Part shown: in pieces, positions 12,601-23,921 of the stretch
Layout of the letters: each line of letters opens with the position of its first letter
Numbering within the stretch: the first letter of the stretch is position 1
Assembly: GCA_027625915.1 (NCBI GenBank)
Contig: JANTQA010000032.1
Coordinates: forward strand, 10,230,001-10,294,000
DNA from: Anaeramoeba flamelloides
Taxonomy: Eukaryota; Metamonada; Anaeramoebidae
Length of the DNA stretch: 64,000 bases
Direction: 5' to 3'
The notes under the pieces: model-generated
The model's input: only the letters and a program-made list of their open reading frames with translations
Database searches by the model: none
What the model was told of the DNA's origin: nothing
Made by a program: the position numbers and the translations under genes

Positions 12601-13206
12601 CTTTAGGGTTTGTCACATAACTATATCCAGCACCAACAGGGTTGTCAATATATAAAATAGCGTAGTTATTATTCCAAGTCCAAGGGTTTGTCAGAAGAGA
12701 GCCATCAGATTGAATTAACAGTGGCCCGTTTTCTTTAAATAAACTAATTTTAAGAGTTGTAAAATTAAGAGCTAAGCATTTAATCTCCCATCAAAAACAT
12801 AATCGAGAAAAAAAAGAAAAAAAAAGAAAAAAAAAAAAAGATTAAATACCCCCAGAGGCTAGAACAGCCAGGACCACCTATTGAACCAAAATAAAAAAGA
12901 AAAGAATAAAACAAGTTAGTTTATAAGCTGATTTAGTTCAGGAAACCAAAGAAAACAGCAGATACCCTGAAGCCACAAAAGAACGGGTGCATTTGGGTTT
13001 TCATCTAAAGATTCCCAAAATGTGTAGAATAGATTTGCATCCATTGTTTGATTGACATTAATATACCCACTATAGCCCACATGCTCAGACATTACAAATT
13101 CTGTTTTTGTCCATATTTCGTCAGGTGAAAGATCATTAATCACAACAAATGGATGAAGAGAGCCAAGACTAAAAAAAATTAAAAGAAAAAGAAAAATTTT
13201 TAACAT
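9638..13206 (-). CDS. Serine carboxypeptidase (peptidase S10), four exons
   Basis: Minus-strand exons 13206-12966, 12877-12850, 12743-12481 and 10392-9638 keep phase and give 428 residues ending in TAA, normal for family S10, which trims C-terminal residues in lysosomes or vacuoles. A signal peptide covers about residues 1-16. The join of exons 1 and 2 builds LLWLQGGPGCSSLWG, and exon 3 supplies NGPL and NPVGAGYSY. The nucleophile motif GESYAG puts Ser at about 175 and is completed across intron 3. Asp about 347 lies in YSGQFDL and His about 404 in AGHMSPMDQP. Exon 2 is only 28 nt. Intron 3 (2088 bp) holds at least three repeat families, whereas introns 1 and 2 are about 88 and 106 bp. The gene converges on the lipase; both products enter the secretory path. 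Confidence 0.95.
10612..10843. repeat. TTATAACA-rich repeat in carboxypeptidase intron 3
   Basis: Shares long blocks with 7395-7690 in inverted orientation (TTATAACATGTTATAA, AAAGGAAATTTTTTTATA). It abuts the next element directly. Confidence 0.6.
10844..11431. mobile_element. ~588-bp MITE, TA target duplication, empty-site copy
   Basis: The left end TAAGGTATTTCCAAAAAAGT and the complemented right end TAAGCTATTTCCAATAAAGT form terminal inverted repeats next to TA. A second copy lies at 35799-37097. This copy lacks the TTAA-flanked insertion found in the other, so positions 11310-11325 show the unoccupied site. No coding capacity seen. Confidence 0.75.
11515..11990. repeat. Two dispersed repeat blocks in carboxypeptidase intron 3
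   Basis: Positions 11515-11720 resemble 39845-40460, sharing GTGAATTTTTTGGAATT and ATTAAACCAAAA. Positions 11760-11990 resemble 61665-61905, sharing the block around ATAGAACTG.ATATTAAAA and GATTTTTAAT. Termini were not resolved. Confidence 0.45.
12074..12329. mobile_element. MITE of the CTGGTATTTG family in carboxypeptidase intron 3
   Basis: Starts CTGGTATTTGTCAAATAAAT after TA and ends AAATAACAG before TA. The internal block GAGTTTTTTCAAGAAAGTAG matches 52740-52770 and 62355-62380. Confidence 0.5.
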
Positions 13207-14700
13207 TTTTGAAAAAAATGAGCTTTTGGTGGATTAATTTTTTTCAAAGGTTATCAACCTGAAAGTTTTTTATTCACTTAGGATCTGTTGTCATTATCGT
13301 TTTGTTTCCCAGACCAAATTGAAATTTGAAAATGATTTGGTTAATAGATATTTTACATGACGAGAAAAGATTAAAAAAAACAATACCCAAGTATATCTAA
13401 GAGCAATTTCAAAAAAAAATATCACATTTTGAAATGGAAAAACCCTGGACAAATCTAATTTATCTAAGAATTGACTTTTCTAAATTCCCATTTTCATTTT
13501 GATATAATTATTTTTACAGGTTTGATATTTTCCTCATTAGTGAAAAAGTTTAAAACCCAACATATTTTCTAATTATTTCTAAAAAATTATTTTCTTTCCA
13601 GATGAAAAAAGAAATCTGAAAGTTTGGGAAGAAGTTGAAAAAATCCACTTGAAAAATAAAATCAGAAAGAATTTAAATTGCTAATTAAAAAAAATTATTT
13701 TATTTCAAAAAAATAACACAATAATTATTTTAAACTTATAAAAATGTAAATTGTTTATTCAAAGAACCGCTTAGAAACTTTTTTTTCTTTTTTGTTTGAA
13801 GGTGAAAAATATAAAAAATCATAACACACTAAAAATAAAAATTCTTCCAATATACTTCTTTAAAAGTTTTCGTAAATTTAAATTAAAACATTACGAATAA
13901 CAAATTATTTTGATTTTCCCCAAAAAAAAAATAATAACCCAATCTTAATAAAATCAGTGAATTAGTAATAATTCAAAAGGTTCAATGTATAATAAATTTT
14001 TTTTAATAATTTTATCATTTTTTAAAGATTTTCAAATACAAAAACAGTTCGAATTTATCAATCTAACAATTATTATTATCAATCAAATGATTTTAATAAA
14101 AACAATTTGTTATTTATAGTTAAATAATTTAAAAAAAAAAAATATTTGTTCTTTTATATTTCAAGAAATTTAATAAATTATTTTATGGAAATTCAATGTC
14201 AATTTTTTCCGATCTCAAATTTTATGAAATATTTTGTTTATTTTTGTTGTTTATTTTATAAATTAGATTATATTTTAATTGTTATTTGTTCATAAAGTCT
14301 CTCAGTAAAAACTAAAGGTGATATTTCTTCAAAATAAAAATTTTTTTCAAATTTTATCTTTATACTTTTTTTGATCTAAAATACTACGAAGAATAAATCT
14401 ATTTACTAAAAATTGTTATATAAAACCAAATTTTTTTAAAAATTAGAACTTTTTCTCTAAATTTGATAAATGAGTTTGTGAACCAAGTTGAATTGTATCT
14501 ATCAAAAATACAATTAAGAATTATCTTTTATAAGCCTTTTTATTACAAACCACATATTGATACTTTTAGATTATTAAAATTTTAATTGAATTACCTTTCA
14601 CCCTTTAACTGTATTCTTCTTTTTGAACCAATATTTTTATGTTTGTCATTTTTTCATATAATGTTTTCTACAAAAAAGCGAATAAGAAATGAAAATATTA
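13207..14700. other. Upstream region of the carboxypeptidase gene, no gene seen
   Basis: AT-rich sequence with many short A and T runs. No supportable frame, RNA gene or complete repeat was recognised. Position 13207 onward is the presumed promoter side of the carboxypeptidase gene. Confidence 0.45.
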
Positions 14701-14895
14701 CATTCTTTTCCACTTTTAAGGCACACACTTTCAAAGAGTTTTAAGGCAAAAAATTTTCAAATTAAGGCACAAAATTTGTAATTTCATTTTTTACAAATTA
14801 TTTTTCCTAGAATCTGAATTTTGTACCTTGATGTGAGATTTTTTTGTTCCTAAAATTTCGTTTACAAGTATGTGTCTTAAAAGTTAAATTGACTG
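14701..14895. mobile_element. CAGTCAGT-family 196-bp MITE, degraded copy
   Basis: Inverted halves around CACTTTTAAGGCACA and TGTGTCTTAAAAGT..GACTG, as in the cleaner copies at 57860-58056 and 60789-60984. The left tip is eroded. Confidence 0.6.
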
Positions 14896-16464
14896 GAGTA
14901 AAATAAATTTAAATCCCAATCAAAAAAATGAAAATCAAAAAAATGAAAAAATAGATCAAGAAAAAATAAAAAAAAATCATTTCTTTCTTGATATCATATA
15001 TGATATTGATTAAATTACTTCTTTACCCAGTTTTATTTTTAATTCTGAATGGAAAAAGTTTAATATGGATAATATTTGATTAACAAATTACTAACTATTT
15101 CAAAAGAATTTCCCAAAATCTATTAACAAGACCTATTTTGATTAGGTTCATCAAATTTGAATTTTATTTCAGGAAACAAGAGTTTTTTTTTACTTTCTCA
15201 TCATATAATAAATTTAGTCAGTGTGTTTATTTAAAATGATAATAATGGTTTTTTGAATAAATGGAGAACTTTAAATAATACTGGATCATGATTTCTTTAT
15301 TTTTTTTATTAATTTTTCCTTTTCTTGGGTTGAATCTTTTGTCGCTGTTTTTTGATTTTATTATAATTAAATTCCTTTACATTAATTTTTGAAACAATAT
15401 TCTTTTTTACTACTTTGTTTGGTAAAAATACCCCAAAAAGTTTTTACCAATAAATTTATATAAATAGTTTTGAAAACAATAATAATAAATAGTAATGAGG
15501 CGGGAAATCCAAGGTAATGAGTTGTTAGGATTCATCCCTATTAAAAAGATTCAGAAAATACTATCTTCCAAAATAGACTTTGACTGGATCTTTTTTTCAT
15601 TCTTGATTTCAAAAGATTTATCTGGATGTGTATTCCTTTCTTGTTTCGTCTTCTACAAGAAAAGATTTATTTAAAATATACACCTTCCCAGGTCTATTTT
15701 TTTTGCTTTACTGTAGTAAAAATGAAGCATTCAAAAAAATTTAATGCATGTTTCAAAATAAAAAGGGTGTTTTTTTGTTATAGAAGACCTATACATTAAC
15801 CAATCAAAGAAACTGATAATAAAGCCTAAAAAATATGGTATTGGTTTCATAAAGCTCTATTATATAAAAGGAAATTCTAAAAATGAAGGATCAAATTACC
15901 TAATTTATCTCAAAAAATAGAGTTGATTTTTGAGAAAATTTTTATCATTTATCAAAAAAACAAAAAATTTCAAAAAAATTAAGAATATTAGGGAAAATTT
16001 TTTACTAGTTGCATGAATAATTTAAATTTTACTGAAAATAATTATATGTTTACTTTCAAAATTGATTTGAACTTAGGAATATTATTTGGTAGTAGATTGG
16101 ATGTTGTCTTAGGTACAAGAAGAAAAAAAAACACGGATAATATTTTGAAACACGGATTATAGTTTTTATGCACACATTATTTTGATCACTGTATTCTAAG
16201 ATTCATTTCAATCGTTCCCATCTACATATTCAAGATCCAAAAACCAAATTTAATAAAACCAAAAATTTAGTCAAAATAAATGTTAAAAAAAGTCGAATAA
16301 TTTTTGATTCAACTCTTGTTTACTTTAGTTTTTTCCTAAATAGAACAGCGAATGGTATTTTGGTTTCAAACTTTCAATATCACAGGGCACTCAAAAAATC
16401 ATTTTTCAATCAGGTTTACACAATTAAAATTTTTCAAAATGGTAAAATGTACTTGCTTCCTTAA
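14896..16464. mobile_element. ~1.2-kb TTAA-bounded element, interrupted copy
   Basis: Matches 21682-22898 (inverted), 23922-26155 and 53021-54676 through ATGAAAATCAAAAAAATGAA, ATTTTGGTTTCAAACTTTCA and the end GTACTTGCTTCCTTAA. The left terminus is not clear, perhaps lost next to the MITE at 14701-14895. A 481-bp MITE is inserted at 15711-16191. Confidence 0.6.
15711..16191. mobile_element. ~480-bp CTGTAGTCAAAATAAAGC-type MITE
   Basis: Nearly the same as 44495-44973. The ends are CTGTAGTAAAAATGAAGC and the complement of TGCACACATTATTTTGATCACTG, and TA stands on both sides. It is nested in a TTAA-bounded element. Confidence 0.75.
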
Positions 16465-16812
16465 ATACAAAAAAGTCTCAATTTTTTTTGTTGGAAAATT
16501 TTTCAAAGTTAAACCAAATTCATAATATTTGTTGAACTTAAAAGAACCTGAAACAAGTCTTCAGAAATCCCAAAATGTGTAAAGTTGATTCAAATTGTTT
16601 GTTTTTTTTTTGTTGAAATCTTAAAAACTTTAATCAAAGTCTGCCAATTTTGATCATTAATTCCTTTCGAAATTTAGAAAAATTTTAAAAATAGGCTTAT
16701 TACTAATTAGAAAAAAGATCTACATTTTTTGTGTTCCTCTTATTATTCAAACCAAAATTATTCATTTTTTATTTTTTTGAGTAAAATTTTGTTTTGTAGG
16801 ATTTTTTTAAAA

Positions 16813-19800
16813 ATGTCAAATACTGAAATAGTAATGTCTGGGTATCTTGTAAAACAAGGAGGAAAAATAAAAACATGGAGAAAAAGGTATTTAGCTTTAA
16901 CACCAAGTTACTTTTCCATAATTATTCCCAATTAATCTCTTTTTATTTTCCTTTATTAAATGCATTTATAATTCCCAAATAGGTGGTTTGTGATCAGAGG
17001 AAATGTTCTTTATTATTACAAAAAAAAAACTGTAACTTTTCTTCTTGTTTGGTATTGTTTATTGGTTTCTTTCATTCAAAACTCTTCTCTTTTCATTCAT
17101 TAAAAAAAAATAAAAAATAAAAGTCAAAATTCCCCTTAGGTATGCTACCTTTGTCTCAGTCTGTTGTTGTTGATTATGCTAAAAAACGAAGAAAAAAATT
17201 TGTTTTTTCTGTGGATGTACCAAACGCCCGAAAATATTTTATAAACGCCACTTCGGAAACGGAACGGGAAGATTGGATGGGTGCAATTTCAAAATCGATT
17301 AAAACACAAAAATTAGACAAAGTGTCATTCAACGATTTTGAAATTATTACAGTTCTTGGAAGAGGGACTTATGGAAAAGTTTGTTTACTCTTTTTTAATA
17401 ATTCTTTCTCTTTCTTTTTTTTTCCTTTTTTTTTTTCTTTTGTTTTTTCCTTTTCTTTTTTTTTTTTTTTAATTTGAGTTTTCCTTGAAGGTTTGATGAT
17501 CGAACCACTGAATAATATTTTTTATTTCTTTGCTTGGGTTTTTTGTTTGTTTATTTCGAAAAAGAAAAAAAAGAATACCAAAATTTTTAATTGAGATCCA
17601 TTTTTCTGTTGCTAAAACGTTCTAGAATTTATTAATTTTTTTTTCTTTAGAACTTTGGCGACTAATTTTAAACTCAATTTAAAAAAATGGGTCACGAGAA
17701 CAACCTTGTGAGACAAAAAACAACATTTTACCACTTTGATCAAAATTTTTGATGCTGTTTGATTTTAAATTAAAAATAATTGAATTTTATTTCAAAAGAT
17801 CACAAAGGAAGAGTAAAATTAATAAAAGCCATTTTATATTTTTATCTTTTTGAGAAGATCTTGTTTTTTTCACCAGTTTTTGCTGAAATACAATTATTTG
17901 GAAATTGAAATAAAATTGATAATTAATTGATCGGGAAATGTCAATATTACATTATTTGAAAAAAACCCAATTTATTCTATAAGCCCTAGTAACTTACTGT
18001 GAATTTTCTCCATACTCAAAGAGTGGCTTTGCCACTAAAAAGTGTTCTTTGAGAAATTGCCCTTCTTTTAGTTGACAAAAAATTCAAAAAAAAGTTTCAA
18101 AGGATCACTTTGACAAAAAATTCAAGGAACAAAAAGAGTTCTCAATCCCAAAAAATCAAATTTTTTGAAAAAAAGAATTACCACTTTGCCTCCTATTTTA
18201 TATTTCCAAAGGATTAAATTTCTTTAAATTTATAGAGTTAAATTTTTTCAATTTAAGGACCACGTTTTCAGGTGAAAACAGTGAAATAATGTATCAAAAC
18301 ACCCTCGGAAGAGTTTTGTAATCTCAATAATATTTACACACTGAGAATTTCTTTTCGAAAAAATTGGAAATTTTCATAATTCCAAAAATTTTCTCAATTT
18401 AAGGAGTACTTTTTCAGGTGAAAACAGTGAAATAATGTTTTAAAACACCCTTGAAAGAGTTTTGCAATCCCAGTTAAATTTACATACTGAGAATTTCTTT
18501 GAGAAAAAATGAGATATTTTCACAATTTTAACAATTTTCACAATCTTTACCTCGAAAAATCATGCCAAAATTTGATTTTAATATTTTAGAATTTCCATTT
18601 TAACTTTCTGAAATCACAGTAATTCCTCTGGCTGTTCGACATATTTTTTATATTTGCTTGTACAAGTTTGAAATGTTCTCAAATTTGAACTTGCACTTGA
18701 AAATCCCCAAAAGCTATTTTTTTGCAATTATTTTTTTTGTTATTTACAATTTCCTTTTCATTGAAAAAGAAGGAAAAAAAATATGAGTGCAAATGGTATA
18801 GATGACAAAAAATGTTTTTATTTTTTTGTCAAATTTCTTCAGATTGAAAATTCTTTTTGAGGAGTGAGTGTGAAATAATACAACAGCTCAACACCTTCAA
18901 GTGGGAACGTAGTCCTTAAAACAAATTGTTTTATAAAAGTACAAAATTCAAATAACAAAAAAAAAAAATTCCATTGGATCTTCTTTTACAAAAAAATTCA
19001 AAAAAAAAAAATAAGTTTAAAAAAGCCTTCTCAATTTCAAAAAATCAAAATTTAGAATAAAAAAATTCATCTATTCTCATTTTCTATTTCCAAATGGTTA
19101 AATTTCTTCAATTTAAAACAAATTTCTTTCTTGAATTTTGCAATCGATTTAGTCAGATTTAATCTAATTTGTAATTATTTTGTAACCCTCTATATTTTAC
19201 AAAGTAAGGATTTTATAATATTCTTGAAAAAAATAACTCTATTGAAAAATGAAAAAACTGAAAAAAAAAGTCACCGAGATCTCAAAAAGTACCATAAATC
19301 TGCAATTCAAAACTAACACAGTTGAATTTAAAAATTATAAATCACAACCATTTAAATTGGGGATTGAGTGTCATTCTCTTGGGCACTTTTTTCTAAAATT
19401 GTCCTATTCTTTAATTGTGTATTTTTAGAGATCTGATCATACACCACATAGGTTGGTTGGTTTTTGATTGGTATTAGATACTTATAAAAATTACTAAAAA
19501 GTTTTTTTTTACATTTTAAAAAATTATTTTTCATTTTAATGACTCCACCATTAATTGGGACACGGGCCTTTTGGTCTCAAAAATGATTGATTTTGGTCAA
19601 TGTATTATTTTTGAAATAATTGATAATCTTTTTAAACAATGTATTAACTTCCATTTAGTGTGATACCAATAAAAAAGTACTCTTTGTTTGATTTTAATTC
19701 CTAAATGTTTAGCTTAATGATAAATTCAAAAAAATATCAAAAAATAATTTGTTCAATTTTCTTTTTTAAAAAATTATTAAACCTAACTTTCAAGTAATTT

Positions 19801-22800
19801 CATTTCACAGAAAATTTCCAAAATTCAACCAATCTTACAAAGTTTCTTCGTTTATCAAACCAAAACATACTTTTGCACATCTATATTCAAAGACAATTCA
19901 AAAAATATTAAAAAATAATCATTTTTAACAAAATTTTAATGCTGCAAAATTTTTGATTTATTTCACATATTTTTGGATGGTTATTTGATGTCAAGAAAGA
20001 TCAAAAAATTTATACGCCCTCCCTGAAATATCAAAATCTTTTATCACCACACTCTCGGAGTAGAATTCAAAACCCAATCATTTTCTCCTATTTCCAATTA
20101 AACAAATGAAAAACAACAACTTATTCAAATATTTTGAACATTTTTAAAAACATTTTTTTTTTGATCACATATTCTTGTGCTTTTTTTCAAAAAAAAATTG
20201 GCAATAAAAACAAGTAGGAATTTACAATAACAATTTACTTTAGAATCCAATAAATTTTCCTTGATGCCAATAAGAGTATGGGACTTTAAAACTAATCATT
20301 GTCAAACATTAAGGATTTTTATGATGTTAAAAAAAGATATTTTCTACAATTGTTAATAGGATTAAGTTTAAAAAAAATTGTAATGGCAATTTCAAAAATC
20401 AGTTTACCTTGATTTTTTACTTTTTTGAGATTCTATTTTCTTTTTTTTTTTTGAGTTAAATTTTATGTTATAGAAAGAAGTTAATCAATATTTTTATTTT
20501 GATTATTCATGAATATATAACAGAAGAAATAAATCTTGAGTTATTAATTTTTGATAGTAAATATGAAATTTTTGTGAACCTATTCTTGAATATGAAGTGA
20601 TATTTCAAAAAATGTAACTCACCTGAATAAACCATAAATAACAATAATTCAACAATTAACCCAACTAACTATTACATTCTTCGACTTGGTTATTTAATTG
20701 CTTTAATAATAAATAAACAAATAAATAATAAAAAGGTGATGTTAGTAAAAGAAAAAAACAGTGGTAAACGGCTTGCAATGAAAACACTTCATAAATCATT
20801 AGTAGCTGACAATCAACAAATTAGTCAAACGATGTCTGAAAGGAATGTCTTGATGAGAGTGAATCACCCATTTATGATTGGCCTGAAATACTCCTTTCAA
20901 ACACTTGAGAAATTATATATGGTTCTTGATTATGCACCAGGCGGAGAAGTATTTCAACACTTAAAAAACGCAGGTAGATTTGCACAGAGCAGGGCGTGCC
21001 TATACTCGGCAGAAATTATATTAGGTTTGGAGCATTTACATAAAATGGACATTATCTATCGGGATTTAAAACCTGAAAATTTATTATTAGATGAAGAGGG
21101 GCATATTAAAATAACAGATTTTGGTTTGGTTAAAACTGATTTAAATAAAAAATTTGGTGGAAAAACAAATACATTTTGTGGTACACCAGAATACGTTGCG
21201 CCTGAAATTTTAAAAGAAGAAGAATATAATTTTACAGTTGATTGGTGGTCGTTTGGTATGTGAAAAAAAACTATTTTTTTTTTTTATTTTTATTTTTTTT
21301 TCGATTTTTCTTTTTTTTATGGTACTTTTTTTTTTGCAAAAGATCATGAGGAAAAACAAAAAGATCTTTGAAAAGACAAATAATCACTAAGAAAATTGAG
21401 ACTAATATAATGTCTTTTAAAATGAATTGAATTATTGAGTAAAAAATCTTGTCGTTAACTTTTTTCAATTGAAAGTTCAGTAATTAAAAATTTATAATGC
21501 GTATTTCATCAATTGTAACTCACTTTAATTTTATTGATTTTGTTTTGGTTTTTTTCTTACTATAAATATAAAATATACCAACACTTTCAAGTCATTTTTA
21601 AAAAGTGAAAACTGCAATTTTTCATAATTTATCATCAAATTTTGCTCTGTTTAAGTTGTAAAATCATTTTATTGAGACAAATTAAGGAAGTAAGTACATT
21701 TTACCATTTTAAATAATTTTAATTGTGTAAACCTTACTGAAAAATATTTTTTGAGTGCCACCAGATATTGATACTTTGAAACCAAAACATCATTCACTGC
21801 TTTATTTGTAAAACGAAAATGAACCCAAAGTAATTCAGAGTTAGATCAACGATTTTTCAATTTTTTGAACAATTTTTTTGATTCAATTTTTGAGTTTTAT
21901 TAAATAAAGTTTTGGATCTAGAAATGTGTTTATATGAATGAGTGAAATTAATCAAAGAGTAAACCAACAAAATAGTTCTTGAAAAGGTGTGTATTTGAAA
22001 CAAATCTTTTCTTGTAGAAGACCAAACAAGGAAGATCATATTTCCAAATATATTTGTTGAAATCAAAAATGAAAAAAAAAAAATCGGTCAAAGACTTTTT
22101 TTGAAGATTTGTTTTCTTTATCTTCTTAATTTGTATAAATTAAAATATTATATTATTTTATATTGATCACCATTACTATTTATTAATATTTTATAAAAAA
22201 CATTTTTTTGCGAAATTTGCTTTCAAAATTCCTTTTTCAAATATTTTTATCAAAAAATACCAAAATAAAGAATACTATTTCAAAAATTAAAATAAAAGGG
22301 ATTGAATTCTTGGAATCAAAAAACACTAAAAAAGATTCAACTCAAAATCAAAGAAAAAGTCAAGAAAAAATTTCAATCGGATTAAAAATTATTTTTAATT
22401 CTCATTTTGATGGAAAATAAATAATTATCAATTCAAACGAATTCATCCAATAAATTTTTATTTCTGAAGAGGAAATTAAAAAACATCCTATTTCCTTAAA
22501 TAAAACTAGAATTAGATGACATAAATGAAAATAGGATTTTTAATTCATTTTAGAAATTCTTTAGAAATAAAAAGTAATTTGTTTCTCAAAAAGTTTACAA
22601 ACAAAAGTATTCCCATGAAGAATTAAAAACAAAATTAAATTAAGAAGTAAGTAATTATATCAAAGTTTGGAGATAAGATCAAGAAATAAATGATTTTTAT
22701 TTATTTTTCCAAGCTCAATTTTTTAATTTTTTTGAATTTCCATTTTTTAGTTGGTATGAAAATATATTTTAATCAGATATATTTCACTCTTATATTTATT

Positions 22801-23503
22801 AAAATATCAATGTTTTTTGGTTAAAGAAATGATACAAAGAATTCAGTATCACATAAATGGTTACACTCACAATTCGAAAAATGAACTTACTTCCTTAAAT
22901 ACCCTAAGTTTTTTTAATTATTGAAAATTGCTTTTCAAGAACCTTATTTTTAAATACTTTATTTCAACCTTTTTTTTTTTTTTATTTTATTTTTATATTT
23001 ATTTTTTTATTTTTATTTATGATAATAATAATCCCAATTAAATAGGAATTCTTCTTTTTGAATTTTTAGTTGGCATTCCGCCATTTTTTTCACAAGATCG
23101 ACAAGAATTATATAAAAAAATCTTATATGCAGAACTAAAACTTCCATTTTTCCTCAGAGATGAAGCAAAAGATTTAATTACAAAATTATTAAACAGAGAT
23201 AAAGAAAACAGATTTGGTGCAAATGGTGCTGAAGAAATCAAAAATCATGAATTTTTTGAGGGTGTAGATTGGGACAAATTGTATAATAAAGAATACAAAC
23301 CAGAATTTATTCCAAAAATTAAAGAAATCGATGATATCACCAATTTTGATGATGAATTTACAAACGAAGAAGCTGTTGATTCATTGCCACAAGAAAGCGC
23401 AGTTGGTAAATTAACAGAAAAAGACTTTAAAGGATTCACATACCTTGGAACGATCGAGGGGATAAGTGTAATGAAAAATACTATAGAAAAGGAAAAAAAA
23501 TAA
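16813..23503 (+). CDS. AKT: PH-domain AGC protein kinase, Akt/RAC type, five exons
   Basis: Exons 16813-16886, 16983-17031, 17124-17378, 20736-21255 and 23046-23503 join in phase to 451 residues. A PH domain (about 8-105) reads GYLVKQGGKIKTWRKRWFVI across the exon 1/2 join, with the Lys/Arg pattern that binds 3-phosphoinositides, and then FPLGMLPL. The kinase domain starts near 113: glycine loop GRGTYGK (120-126), catalytic Lys about 142 (AMKTL), YRDLKPEN with Asp about 236, DFG at about 254, the activation-loop Thr about 272 in TFCGTPEYVAPE, and DWWSFG. The C-tail ends with FKGFTY (Thr about 431), a hydrophobic motif phosphorylated by TORC2 in relatives. Start chosen at the ATG just before the PH domain. 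Introns 3 and 4 are 3357 and 1790 bp and carry transposon copies. Akt-type membrane signalling downstream of PI3-kinase is the inferred role. Confidence 0.95.
17640..19555. mobile_element. Large copy of the TTAA-inserted family in the kinase intron 3
   Basis: The right half (about 19010-19555) matches 36500-36973, including GTAACCCTCTATATTT, GAGATCTCAAAAAG and an end reading TAATGACTCCACCATTAA. Two tandem similar blocks lie at about 18236-18390 and 18395-18560 (CAGGTGAAAACAGTGAAATA in both), and a third relative sits at 42718-42920. The left end is uncertain. Confidence 0.5.
21682..22898. mobile_element. ~1.2-kb TTAA-bounded element in the kinase intron 4
   Basis: The ends are TTAAGGAAGTAAGTACATTT and the complement of ATGAACTTACTTCCTTAA, so the inverted repeats start with TTAAGGAAGTAAGT. 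It is inverted relative to 23922-26155 and 53021-54676. A 69-codon open frame (22208-22420) is rich in Lys, Ser and Asn and may be a trace of a transposase, but it was not recognised. Confidence 0.65.
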
Positions 23504-23621
23504 TTCAATATCTTTATTAACAATTTATTTTATCTCTAATTAATTCTTCTTACTATTTTATAAATAATTATTATTCTTTGCCATTTTATTTTTCAATTTT
23601 ATTTTCATTTTTATTTTTGAT

Positions 23622-23656
23622 TTACTCTTCCTCTTCCTCTTCCTCTTCCTCTTAGT
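23622..23656. repeat. CTCTTC microsatellite
   Basis: About five units of CTCTTC or CTTCCT downstream of the kinase stop codon. Confidence 0.8.
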
Positions 23657-23921
23657 CTTCCCTTTTATCCTCTTTTCTTTTCTGGGAATAAAACAAATTC
23701 TCTACAATAATAATAAGAAGAAAAAGAATGATGATAATAAAAGTGTTAATAAGAATAAGATAATAAATTTGAATAACAAATAACCCAAATTAAAAACCTA
23801 ATTTAAACAAATAAAATTCTTTTTTCTTCTTTATTGGAAGCAAGTCAAAAAATTCCCAAATTTGAATCGAACTAAAAAATTTTTTGAATAGTTTTTTGTT
23901 CTAATTTTCTTCCAAACTATA

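Noticed and set aside
22208-22420. Lys/Ser-rich open frame in the kinase intron 4
   Set aside because: Lies wholly inside the TTAA-bounded element and is not kept open in the other copies; not a host gene.
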